A stretch of DNA of 64,000 nucleotides from Salminus brasiliensis (taxonomy: Eukaryota; Chordata; Actinopteri; Characiformes; Bryconidae): positions 27,381,209-27,445,208 of the forward strand of contig NC_132896.1 of the NCBI RefSeq assembly GCF_030463535.1, in the 5' to 3' direction. Shown here piece by piece: positions 24,101 to 33,339 of the stretch. The translations under genes and the position numbers were made by a program. The notes under the pieces are model-generated. The model had not been told where the DNA came from. It ran no database searches and saw only the letters and a list, made by a program, of their open reading frames with translations. The first letter of the stretch is position 1. Every line of letters begins with the position of its first letter.

Positions 24101-27100
24101 TTCCACTCTGAGTCAGATTGGAAGTATCAGAAGTTTGAAATGCTCCATGACATTTTATTGCAATTATGATGCATGCAAGTGTATCGTGGATATCATCAAT
24201 GCTTAATTGTCCATGTACTTCTCGATTTTCCTGTAGACCAGACTGAGAATCGGGCCTGAAATCGGGGGAAGAAATCCTGTAGAGCAACCCCGGCTTAACA
24301 ATCGAATTAATGTCCGAGACCTTAGTGCATGGTGCTCCTGTCTCCTCACTTAACTTTTCACAGTAACGGAAATTGTGACTAGGGGTGCCTGAATGCATGC
24401 CACTGTATATGTATTTATATGTAGAACCAGGTTTTCATATCACCACAGTGATGACATGAAGGACCACTTTTATTTAGCCCTTTGACTAAAGCACATATCT
24501 TTTAAGGGAAGTGAAAGGACTTATTAGAAGTGAGCACATTTGTTTCATTCTTTTGTCATGTAGTTAATAGTGACGTGCCTGGAGGGGTTTGTGTGTGTGA
24601 GACACAGCAGCAGATCAACAGGAGCACGCCACAACTTGGTTTATAACAGGAAGCGCTCAGAGAAAGTCGTCTTTGCCCACAATGCCTCCTTTGTGTTGCT
24701 TTGTGTAAATGGTAGCCGTGCAGAGGTGGGAGACGAGTGCGGGGTGGGGGTGGGCTCTAGGAGGCAGTGTGGATTATAAGGGTTAGTGGTGTTCTCATTC
24801 ATTGGTTGGGGGGGGGGGGGGGGGTGGTGTTGGGGGGGTTAGGGGAGGTGTTTAGGGGTAAGAGTGTACTCTGGGATTACCAGAGTTTTGGACCGCTTTC
24901 GTGAGAATTCCTGATGCTCGCACCAAAGGTGAATTCCAAACGTGCCAGACGTGACTAGATAGACGTCCAGCTCTGTGCTGAGAGTTCCGAGGTGCATGGA
25001 TGTGTGTGTGTGTGTGTGAGGCTTGTGTGGCGTGTGTGAGATGGGGAGACAGCTTTGTTAGATATGGGGCTGTGAATACGTAAAAGCCACCTGCTGGTTA
25101 GGCTAAGAATAACTTCCATTTTCCTTTCCTGGTGATATTGTGCTTGGTTTAATCAGCCATGATGACCTTGTTCTTTGTGTTTGGGCTTTGTTGGTATAAT
25201 ACAGACACACAGTGATTAGCAGGCAGCGTTTACATCAGTGCTCCCTCCCTGCCTCTCCCTCTTAACCCTCGTTCTGTAATGAATGTTTTGTTGTGGTAAA
25301 CCTTGCCCTGCTCTACTGAGTGTGCACTTTACTCTGCGCCTCTTGGGAGATGAATAGAAGAATGGAGCAAGTTCTGAAATGGGGTGTAGATTGCCCAAGG
25401 CCTTAGTAATGTCATATTGGTTTAAAGTTGGAATTCCTGGCCTGTTTCCTTCTCATTTAGCTGTACATTTTCTCTCTCTCTCGCTCTCTCTCTCGCTCTC
25501 TCTCTCGCTCTCGCTCTCGCTCTCTCTCTCTCGCTTTCTCTTTCTCTCTGTGTGTGTGTGTGTGTGTGAGAGAAAGTAACAGATTTCTAACGGTCAGTTC
25601 TCTCTCTTTGCAGTCTGGCCTGATTCCCCAGATGATTTCTGCTGCGGAAGAGAGGCCCTGGCTCTGGGTGGTTTACGTTCTGACCGTGGCTCTCCCCCTG
25701 GTCCTTGTCATTGTCTTCTGCTGCACTGGAAAGGTGTGTGCATTATTTTTACAGCCCTATTACATGTATGCATAAAAAACACAAACAAACTAACAAACCA
25801 TACATATCCTTTTACTGGAGTAAGATCAATTAGGAAGCCTGTAATAAGGAAACTCTTAATTGAAGAGCCCATACCATGTAAATATGCACGCTTCTCACGT
25901 TTTAGACACCACACCCGGAGAGAGAAAGTCTTGAAGGGAGAGAAACTAAATTAAATGTAAAAAAAAAAAAAAATTAATAAAATAAGGTTGGAAGGGAAGG
26001 GTTAAATAAAAATGATGTCTTTTTGGTCAATAAATGCATATAAACAGTAGACGTGAACCGCAGAGGTTTTGCTTTACCATTGCTTTAAATTAGTTTGTGT
26101 GTAGATGTATTGACTCCATATTCACCCTAACCAAAGCTGGAACACTGATCAAGTTCTTATCAATTACAGGACTAAAAGCATGCATCTGTCCCACCATTTC
26201 CAATGAAACCCCTCATTACCTAACTGTGTAGATTTATATATTACATAAATTAATTTATTACATTATTATTATTATTATTATTATTATGTAATCTCAAATC
26301 ATTCATACATTTTTATGTTATTAAAACTATGAGAAAATAAATAGGGAATTCCACTTAAGTTAATGTAAGTTAATCCTAAGAGAAGAAAATAGTCCCTCAG
26401 GCTCTGTTTCTTCAGCACTTGTCATGGTTTACTGAACTTTGTTGTAAATTGCAGAAGAAGCCCGCCCCATCTGCCGCAGAATACAAAAAGACAGACGAGC
26501 CGCAGCCTGATGTGAAGGATGAAGCAGAGGAGGAGAAAGACGAGGAAGAGGAGGCAAAAGCTGAGGAGCCAGGTATGACCATCCTTGCGTTTTTGCGTTT
26601 TGCCTATCGATTCATTCAATTCAAAATTTTGGAAAAGAGAAGGCAAGATATTTGCAGTGTCAGTTAGGCTACCCCTGGCAGTGAATGCTTTTATTGTTAG
26701 GAGGAATGCAATCAAACTGCTTCTTCAGTCATCAAGAAGAAGCACTTGGGGGTTTATCTGTACTTGACTTGCACATTAAAGACAAAGGCATCCAATCAAG
26801 TGTGCCTGCTGACAAACTAGAACAGACAGTATTTCCAGGGTGTTGGGGGATACCTTGACACTCCTGCCATGAAGCTGTCTGGATAGAGAATAGAGGAGTT
26901 CAGTCCTAGGGACCATTACAAGGACCACTGTGACGAATACATGAATACATTTTTGCTAATGTATTACTTGTGCATTTTGCTCAAGGTTTATTAGCAGGTG
27001 AAGCAGGTTTAGAGTATCTTAGGTTTTTTTTTTTTTTTGTAACTAAATAATAACATTTTGTTGTCTTTTCCTCCTCAGAGGAGAAAGGTGATGCAGAAGA

Positions 27101-27799
27101 CAGTCCTGCAGAAGCAGCTGCAGAAGAGGAAGAAGAAGTAGAGAAAAAGGAAGAAGAGGAAGATAAATTGGATGAGGTAGGAGGGACCTTTTTGTATCAT
27201 TTCAAGATTCTCACCCTAAACATAATCTTTACCTGAAATAGGTGCGGTTTGATTTTTTTTTGTATTTGTATTCCTCTTTAAACTTTTGTTTAGTCGTCCT
27301 ACATAAAAAAAGAAACAAGATGAATAACTTGTTGAATTAAGCAGCTCATTAGTATTTTTCTTATTGTGATCTAGAGGTCACATGACTTGATTGGGTTAAA
27401 ATCCAGAACTGGTTATATGTAATGCATGACATTTTCGGCTGGTTTGTCTCAAGCACACCGGCATTTTGTACATGAGGTCATAAGTACACATATTCACAAA
27501 CTGTCCTGTGAGGCAGCCACTTTGTGAGCTAAGGACAAAGGTGAAGGACAAGGTGCTATAAGGAACATTTCACATATTTTAGTCTGAGACACACTTATCA
27601 CTCTTATGAACTAATCACACTGGCACATTTCCAATTTTTGTGTAGGTCAGAGCTCTAATATAGTATTGGCTCTTTAATGTGAACTTAAATATTTGAGAAA
27701 TGTTCCTATTTAAATGACCATTAGAAATAAGAAGTAACCAACAAAGATTGGCAAAAATCACTATAATAAATGGGACAATTACAGAGAGAAAAGTGGCCT

Positions 27800-27847
<48 letters not shown>

Positions 27848-28239
27848 GGCCCCCTAGTCACATCTTGCACCAGTAGATTTGGACCAAAACCTGATCTGAA
27901 AACTAGTATGAAACAGTGTTTCAGGCATCAGGTAGTACAGTCATAACCATTTTGTGTAATAACTTTGTGAATTATCTTTCAGAGGCATTAAACTGTTTGA
28001 CAGCCATTATCTTGAAAGGCTCATTATACACTTTAAACCACCACAGAGTGGTTATCAAATATTTGAAAAGCCTGAGGCAGTTCAATTCTATTAAAGTGTT
28101 TCTGTTGGGTTCTTAATACGGAATCTTCAGCTCTGTTTTTCATTGGTTTTACCAAGCACATTTTTCTCTTTTGCAGAAACAAGAAGATGAACTTCTGAGA
28201 AGGTCCCCCAGAAGCAAAGCGAGAGCTAGAAAGGACTGA
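10430..28239 (+). CDS. canx: Calnexin (ER lectin chaperone), 14 coding exons
   Basis: Calnexin holds monoglucosylated glycoproteins in the ER during folding. Coding exons: 10430-10624, 13377-13450, 13540-13598, 13735-13876, 14048-14129, 15473-15665, 16583-16772, 17216-17329, 19168-19324, 20633-20848, 25614-25733, 26455-26572, 27079-27176, 28177-28239. They join in frame to 606 aa, the usual size. Residues 1-24 are a signal peptide, followed by an acidic stretch. The lectin domain keeps the C168/C202 pair and the sugar-site residues Y172, K174, Y193, M196, E224 and E433. The P-domain (about 282-418) has four IxDPDAxKPEDW-type and four GxWxxPxIxNPxY-type repeats with C368/C374. The membrane span is about 490-509, with C510/C511 after it (palmitoylation sites in mammals). 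An acidic tail ends [13 protein letters not shown], with the conserved RSPR. The ATG has A at -3 and G at +4. The donor after 20848 is weak (GTGCTG). The alternative calmegin is unlikely given the synteny. Confidence 0.96.
10772..10958 (+). mobile_element. Small TA-flanked inverted-repeat element (copy 2, both ends present)
   Basis: The left end is tacactatatggacaaaag and the right end is the inverted form (atgcatagtgta), giving imperfect terminal inverted repeats with TA at both borders, as in Tc1/mariner-type miniature elements. It is 187 bp and non-coding, in canx intron 2. The interior shares tgggtgcaactaaatgtag and gggtgtccacgaacattt with the copies at 7918 and 14731. Confidence 0.75.
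12533..12600. repeat. (ATT)n followed by (AAT)n, self-complementary
   Basis: ATT repeats run into AAT repeats around 12556, so the two halves are inverted copies able to form a hairpin. They are followed by another short ATT run. Located in canx intron 2, directly left of a SINE-like repeat. Confidence 0.8.
12601..12900 (-). repeat. tRNA-SINE-like dispersed repeat (copy 1)
   Basis: Characteristic phrases are ccaattacccaacccactcgtta, agcagggccaactatgcgctctcag and gggatttgaaccagc; the last is the reverse complement of a Pol III B-box-like GGTTCAAATCCC. A second copy in the opposite orientation is at 60545-60790. The resemblance to a common otophysan fish repeat is from memory. A Pol III SINE origin is an inference from the B-box-like motif only. 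Confidence 0.55.
13698..13718. repeat. (GT)n microsatellite next to a canx acceptor
   Basis: A short GT run ends about 16 bases before the acceptor of coding exon 4 (13735). The intervening tgtctgtgtacacag supplies the acceptor. Confidence 0.7.
14152..14182. repeat. (GA)n purine tract
   Basis: An imperfect GAGAGA tract begins about 22 bases after the end of canx coding exon 5 (14129). Confidence 0.7.
14731..14945 (+). mobile_element. Small inverted-repeat element fragment (copy 3)
   Basis: It contains gagtttatcctacttttgtt, tccagggaaggctttcttt, cattgctgtgaggatttgattg and ggggtgtccacaaacatttg, matching parts of the longer version of the family seen complete-ended at 10772-10958. Both extreme termini are missing and an internal block has been lost. 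Located in canx intron 6. Confidence 0.7.
17628..17755. repeat. Dispersed repeat with 'tttacacctggtca' and 'gtgtaaacag' ends
   Basis: The phrase gtttacacctggtcaggca and the opposed aagtgtaaacagaat about 120 bases on are partly inverse (gtttacac / gtgtaaac). This pattern is seen in small hAT-like fish elements. No target duplication was found, so the assignment is tentative. Confidence 0.35.
19995..20570. repeat. Dispersed repeat, copy 1 (agccgatatccgatcc family)
   Basis: The block at 20401-20552 matches 22318-22462 in order: cactgctgc, then ggtgcctNgaggacaccag, then a diverged stretch, then ttaaaatagccgatatcYgatcc. A related agccgataccgatcc lies at about 20015. The family is not recognised. 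Located in canx intron 10. Confidence 0.5.
21110..21137. repeat. (TA)14 microsatellite
   Basis: A pure TA run in canx intron 11. Confidence 0.9.
22318..22462. repeat. Dispersed repeat, copy 2 (agccgatatctgatcc family)
   Basis: The second copy of the family at 20401-20552, including ggtgcctagaggacaccag and aaaatagccgatatctgatcc. Both lie on the same strand about 1.9 kb apart, flanking no gene feature. Confidence 0.5.
23697..23733. repeat. (TTTA)n microsatellite
   Basis: TTTA repeats in canx intron 11. Confidence 0.8.
24300..24412 (-). mobile_element. Tc1-like terminal fragment
   Basis: The stretch runs from about gcatggtgctcctgtctcc through cacttaacttttcacagtaa to atgcatgccactgtat, matching the outer end of a fish Tc1-like family whose terminus reads gcatgccactgta. 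Only the end survives; no transposase remains. Internal parts of a related copy are at 56600-57165. Confidence 0.55.
24808..24846. repeat. Poly-G / G-rich tract
   Basis: G17 at 24808-24824 is followed by more G runs (tggtgttgggggggtta). On the + strand this could form a G-quadruplex in canx pre-mRNA (intron 11). Structure formation is inference. Confidence 0.75.
25471..25570. repeat. (CT/CTCTCTCG)n then (GT)n compound microsatellite
   Basis: About 75 bases of CT repeats, some as CTCTCTCG units, pass into (TG)n at about 25549. The tract ends some 43 bases before the acceptor of the canx transmembrane exon (25614) and adds to its pyrimidine-rich upstream region. Confidence 0.85.
26258..26287. 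repeat. (ATT)n microsatellite
   Basis: ATT repeats in canx intron 12. Confidence 0.8.
27801..27846. repeat. Poly-T run of 46 bases
   Basis: An uninterrupted T46 in the last canx intron, bordered by GGGCCCCC on its right. It could be the reverse-strand poly-A tail of an insertion, but no recognisable retroelement body flanks it. The length may be assembly-sensitive. Confidence 0.8.
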
Positions 28240-30580
28240 TTGACTTTTTTTTTTGTTTTGTTTAGTTTTTTCTTTTTTGCTTCCTGGATCTGTTCAACTG
28301 CAGCCCCTCTCCTCTGTGTCCTGTGTCCCACCCTGTACCCCTCCTCAATGGGACCTGCTCTTTTTTTTTTTTTTTTTTTAAATAATCCTTCCCCCATTTC
28401 ACTCCCTCATTCTCTCCTCCTCGCCCTCATTCCCTCCTTCTCTGGTCTTCTGCTCCATCTTCGCTAAAGCGATGACAGAGCGAAAGCGGAAGGTTTGCGG
28501 CACGATCAACAGGAAGAAAGCAAGAAAATCAAATATGAATCCCGTGTCGGACCGGCTGAGGAAGACGTTGACGCTGAAGATGACAACGATGAATAGAGTA
28601 GAAACCCTTTTTGTTTTTTTATTTTATATTTTTTTTGCTTTACTAAAAAGGAAAGACAAACTTGTACCATTCCTTAACTCTGCTAATGCTAATGTAAAAA
28701 GAAAAAAGGCCTCTCTCCCTTTCCCAACCTAAACAAATCACACCTTCCAGCCTCCAGTCGGCACCTTGCTCCTCGGGACAGTATTCATTCGACCATCAAT
28801 TGTGGCAACACTACAGCCTTTTGCTTGCCTCATGGTAGGATACAAAGCAGATGCTTATGCATCCATATACAAGAGTGGAGAGGAGGTGGAGTCAAGCAGT
28901 TCCCCACTTTAGAATGGAGATCAGATACGGTCAGTTCAGTAGTGTTGACCAGTCTGCTTGATGTGTTTTCGAGATCACGAGAGATCACGCTACCTTGACA
29001 TCCATTCCACAAGGGTCTTTTTGTTTAGTTTTTGTCATTTAGTCAGAACAGACCATAGACGGTCCTGAAGCCACCCTGGCTGTGCTGTAACCCGTGCATT
29101 TCAGAGATTGGGAGTCTGTTGCAGAAGCTCAGTTAGGTCCATGGAGAGCGCCGGTTAGGCTGTAGGTTCTAGCAAGCTGCCTTATTTCGTAGGACGCGAA
29201 CACACTTGGCTGATTTTATTTGTGTGAATGTACTGTGAGTTTCTTTTGTTGTTGTTGTTGTTGTTGTTACTAATATATATTTGGTTATGATTTTCTTTTT
29301 TTATGTCACCAGAACTTTCTTTATACTAAATCATGGATTTTCATACGTTTTTGGTTGTTTTCAGGTCTTGAACTTGCATAGCAGTAAAATGTCAATAGTT
29401 CATAACAGGGGCGACAGACAAACCAGACCATTCTCACTGGGACAGCTTTTGATGTTTAGTTAGTGGGTGAGAGAATGCAGAGAAGACTTCCATGCTAATC
29501 ACCAAGGATAAAACCGCCAGGCAGCAGGACTCGCGTCCTTGCCTGAGGTGACTCACGGGTGTATTTCTGCTCAGCCTCTGTCGTCTTTCCATTGGTGCCC
29601 TGAGTCAGAAGGCTGACGCTCCATTGGCAGATGACTCAGCTCCTCTCACACGTCATGTGATGTAACATCCTGTCCAAGCAACAGTAACGGCAGCAGAAGC
29701 AGCAGCAGCAATAGCAGGTTTAGGGGCCAAGCACTAAGTGCTGAAAGCCTGTCGGAATGTTTTTTTTGTTTGTTTGTTTTATTTGTGTTTGTGTATTTTA
29801 ACACTTCGACTTTGACTGTACTTCAATGACTTTGGGAACATTTTCATAATTGTTGAAGATCTTTCTCGGACTGTAAAAAGAAAAAAAGAAAGCAAGCTGT
29901 AAGATTTCCTCAACCAGTTCATGCAAACTCCGCCCTTTAAGATTTTACCCCGAAGACATGAGAAACGGCACTACTGGGAACGAACCCCGATCTGGAGTGG
30001 AGTAAGGCATCCTGTTGTGCGTTCACTCCAGCTAGCCTTGGTTACTGATTTTCGCTTTTAGTGTGGCTAACCTACCTCCGCCGCTCGCATACCATCCAGA
30101 AGGACGGAGGAAGGCGCTACGACTTGAGCTCTGCCCCAAGTATGAAAAAAGTTGGCACTTTCTAAAGTAACTGAGTCGAACATACACATTCACATTTCCA
30201 TGCTGCACTGCTGCCACGCTGAAAGCTTGATCGAGCATCTCTCTCTAACTAGCATCTTCTCTGTCCCTTAATGTCGTCCCTGTTGCATCAGAGATTTGTC
30301 CCGGAAGTTTTGGACCTTTTTGAGTTTGTTTGTTTTTTTATATATATTTTTTTTCATCATCTCATAAGCGATGTATTTGCAGTGAATGGCCTGGATCGAT
30401 GCAAATGTGAAGAAAGACGATTATCATTGGTAGAGTAGTAGAGATTGAGGAAAATCAATATGATCAATGACAGAGTCCTGTATATTGAAGGGAGGGCTGT
30501 GGGTTAAGGCTGGGGGGAGGGGGACAAATTCCATCATGTTACTCACAAAACTAAAATAAATGGATTTGATGAAAGACGGA
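28240..30580 (+). other. canx: canx 3' UTR
   Basis: After the TGA at 28237-28239, about 2.3 kb of non-repetitive sequence runs to an AATAAA at 30555-30560, with no better signal between. It is rich in T runs and pyrimidine tracts, including T19 near 28360. It contains an in-frame acidic stretch at 28468-28596, discussed among the findings. A long 3' UTR is usual for calnexin. Confidence 0.7.
30555..30560 (+). terminator. canx: canx polyadenylation signal
   Basis: AATAAA about 2.3 kb after the canx stop codon, followed within some 40 bases by a GT-rich stretch (gtctgggtgtgccgtgcc). It is the best candidate 3' end for the gene. Confidence 0.65.
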
Positions 30581-31504
30581 CGTCTTTACAGTCTGGGTGT
30601 GCCGTGCCGTTTTGTTGGGAGGAAAGCACTGATCTAGAAAGAGTCAAATGACAAGAACATACTGAGCCCTAAGAGTGTTGGTCAGTATTGTGTAGGACCT
30701 CCACCTATTCTTCTCCATAAACTTCCCAACACAGTCCCACGCATTCTCAAAGCTTTTTAAATCTGGTGTGTTGGCCAAGACATGCCTTGAATTCCTTACT
30801 CCTGAACCCACTCAATCACTTCATGAGCATTGTGGCCTCTTCCATTCTCTTGTTGGCAGGTCTTTGTCATTTTTTTTTTTTCTAGTTCTCCAACATCACT
30901 GTATAACGCATTCCTCTGACTGCTGGTGTTTAACATGTGTTATGGCCTTATGTATATGCTAGTTTGATTGAGACTGTGTCCTTTGTTTTTGGGTTCAAAC
31001 CTCAACTCTAGAGTGCAGGCCCCTCTCAGTGGAGAATATTGTATGCAGTGTAATGAAGCTGGAAGTAAAGCAACTTTTCTTTAGGGCCCATATTCTACAT
31101 TTTCCTTGTATTTCTTTCCCCTAAGTGTCACATCACATTTGTGTGGGTTTAGGAACCAACAGCAGCCATAATTCATTTTTGTTGTTTCTTTGAGACTGAC
31201 GTGCAGAAATGTTCTCTGTCTCTGTTCAGACTGCAGGCTGTCCTGTGTCTCGCTGAAGCAGTCCTGAGCGTTTTGGTGCGAATAGGCAAAGGTAAACTGA
31301 AGGGGTTGATCTAGTTTATTTCCACTGTTTACAGAAGTGTACCTTTGCACATGTCCGTTATAGCGATACACGTTTCATTAACACCAATTCTATTTTGTTA
31401 GGCTGAGTAAATAAACTCAGAAAGCAGAGTAATCACAAGCATGAGCCACTTTCAGCCAATCATAATTCATGTAGTAATAGTTACTGTGCACAGTATCAAA
31501 TTTT

Positions 31505-31592
31505 GGGGCGAAAGTGATTTTCATCCCGCTTTTGTTATGAGGCGAGTTAGGGTTTCTTTTACGGCTGTCGCCGTTTTATGCCTCAGAAATGT
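31505..31592 (+). repeat. Partial copy of the maml1 5' region
   Basis: 31505-31550 matches 33730-33775 at about 43 of 46 bases, and 31551-31592 matches 33970-34011 at high identity, in the same order and orientation. The 194 bases between those two blocks at maml1 are absent here. The missing segment does not begin with GT and end with AG at the junction, so this looks like duplication plus deletion and not a spliced copy. Confidence 0.8.
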
Positions 31593-31689
31593 ATAAAAAA
31601 ATATCACATTTTCAAGATTTATAAATTCTCTGCCTCTGCAAACCTTACTAATGCAAAAATAATCAATGGCCACAAGGCAAGAGGAGTCT

Positions 31690-32110
31690 ATGAGAAGATA
31701 GCTGAATGTTTTTATGAAATCGCAACTCAGGGGAATTGTGGAGGTCAATCTTAAAGACCAAAAAAAAAAAAGGTTTAGGAGAACTGCTCGTCTGCTGGCA
31801 AGACAGGCAAGTCAACACCCTTGCTTAACTGCCAAAAACCATCTGTTAAAGGCTAATGTTAACAAGAGCACACAGTGGTTTACAGTGGGGTAATGACCCA
31901 AAATAGACCTCAAAACCCACCATGAACTACTGGAAGAGACACAGACTGAAGCTTTTGGAATGGGCCATTGTGGATAGACCTTAACCAAGCTGTGATGCAA
32001 GATGCCTCCAGAATATCTCAAAACTAGAGGCCTTCTGCAAGGAGCTGGACAAGTTCCAACTACAGGAACTGAGGAACCTCTGAAGTCCCAAATAATTCAG
32101 AAATGATGTA
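31690..32110 (+). mobile_element. Tc1-like transposon remnant
   Basis: Phrases in order: aggagaactgctcgtctgctgg, gcaagtcaacacccttgctt, aatgacccaaaatagacctc, accttaaccaagctgtgatg and ctagaggccttctgcaagga. These fit the + strand transposase gene of a fish Tc1-like family, including the region of the conserved NDP catalytic motif. Stops and deletions make it non-functional, and no termini were identified. Confidence 0.65.
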
Positions 32111-32149
32111 AGACTAAAGCCTAAAAATAAGAGAAGCAACAATCAATAA

Positions 32150-32165
32150 CCCCCCCCCCCCCCCC
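32150..32165. repeat. Poly-C run (C16)
   Basis: Sixteen Cs at the right border of the Tc1-like remnant. Confidence 0.85.
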
Positions 32166-33339
32166 GCCTTCATTCATAGTTGTGCCGAATGATGTCCAGA
32201 CCTCCGTCACGTGGAGCCGCTACACTCTCACGAATACAGCAACCACATGACAAATGAACATAGCTGGCTCTGATTTACTCAATGGTGTAAAAATAGCTCC
32301 AAGTGTAGCAAACATTCCACTTCTGATGGCTATTTTTGGGAACTGCATGAAAAGAGCATTTTTGCGTTGCGTAATTCAATTTTACATAATCTGGGTCAGG
32401 CAGGGCCTTGGCCAGGGACTTGGCCAGTGGAGAATCAACACATGAGCAGACGAGACGGCGGATGTCATGTCAAGTAAGCCTTTCGCCCCGTTGACCCTGC
32501 TTCTCACCCCCTACCCAGCCTCTGCAATCACATAACAGAGGGGAGAGGAGCATTAAAGGGGGATTATACTAACTTACAACATTTTGCCACAATTAAACAG
32601 GCTGTAATAAGACACTACCTCACTCATTCATTCAGGTGTGTTTGATGTGAAATGCACAGTTCTACAGGACCAAGAACGGGCCAAGCTCAGTTCTATACTG
32701 TGCTAGGAAATGGAGCCGGACGTCCCAGAAGCTTAATGCCTTTGAATACTCCTGAACAGAAAATGATTTACCTTCACAGACTGGGAGTATGCTGCCTGAC
32801 ACTGAAGACATTCTTTTATTATAGTTTATATTAAAACGATGGTCATATCATTTACAACATTTATTTTTGTTACATTAGTGGTGGATGTACTTGCTTGGGC
32901 TTGTCAGGTGGTTATTGTTTATTTTACTGGACATTTGGATGTTGTTTTATGTTTAAATTTACACATAAAAGATGTATTGATGATTAAGATCAATTTATTG
33001 GTGATTTGGGATTATTTGAAAACAAAAAATAAGACATTGAAATTAAGAGTATGTCTACTCTCCACTGCAACACTATGCATGAGTTTTTTTTGGGGTTTCG
33101 ATGATTAAACTAATCAGAAATGGTTGAACTTTTTTTATTATTATTATTAATAATCACAAGAAACAAAGGCACTGTTTGCGTCTAGATTGTCTGATAATAA
33201 TAATAATAATAATAATAAAAATAACAACTGCAAAGAAGCTCATCTAGGGTTCAAGCTCATCATCAAAACTCAACACAACAGTTCTAAGCTTGTTTGTGTT
33301 TTCTGATGGAAACAATTCGGTTTAATTCGCGTATTAATC

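Noticed and set aside
28472-28732. 86-residue frame in the canx 3' UTR starting MTERKRKVCG
   Set aside because: It is basic and then hydrophobic, has no resemblance to calnexin and overlaps the acidic frame, which looks more like calnexin tail sequence.
30660-30960. Sequence near 'gtgtaggacctccacctattc' reminiscent of mariner-like DNA
   Set aside because: Only short phrases match and their order breaks after about 30 bases; too weak to call.
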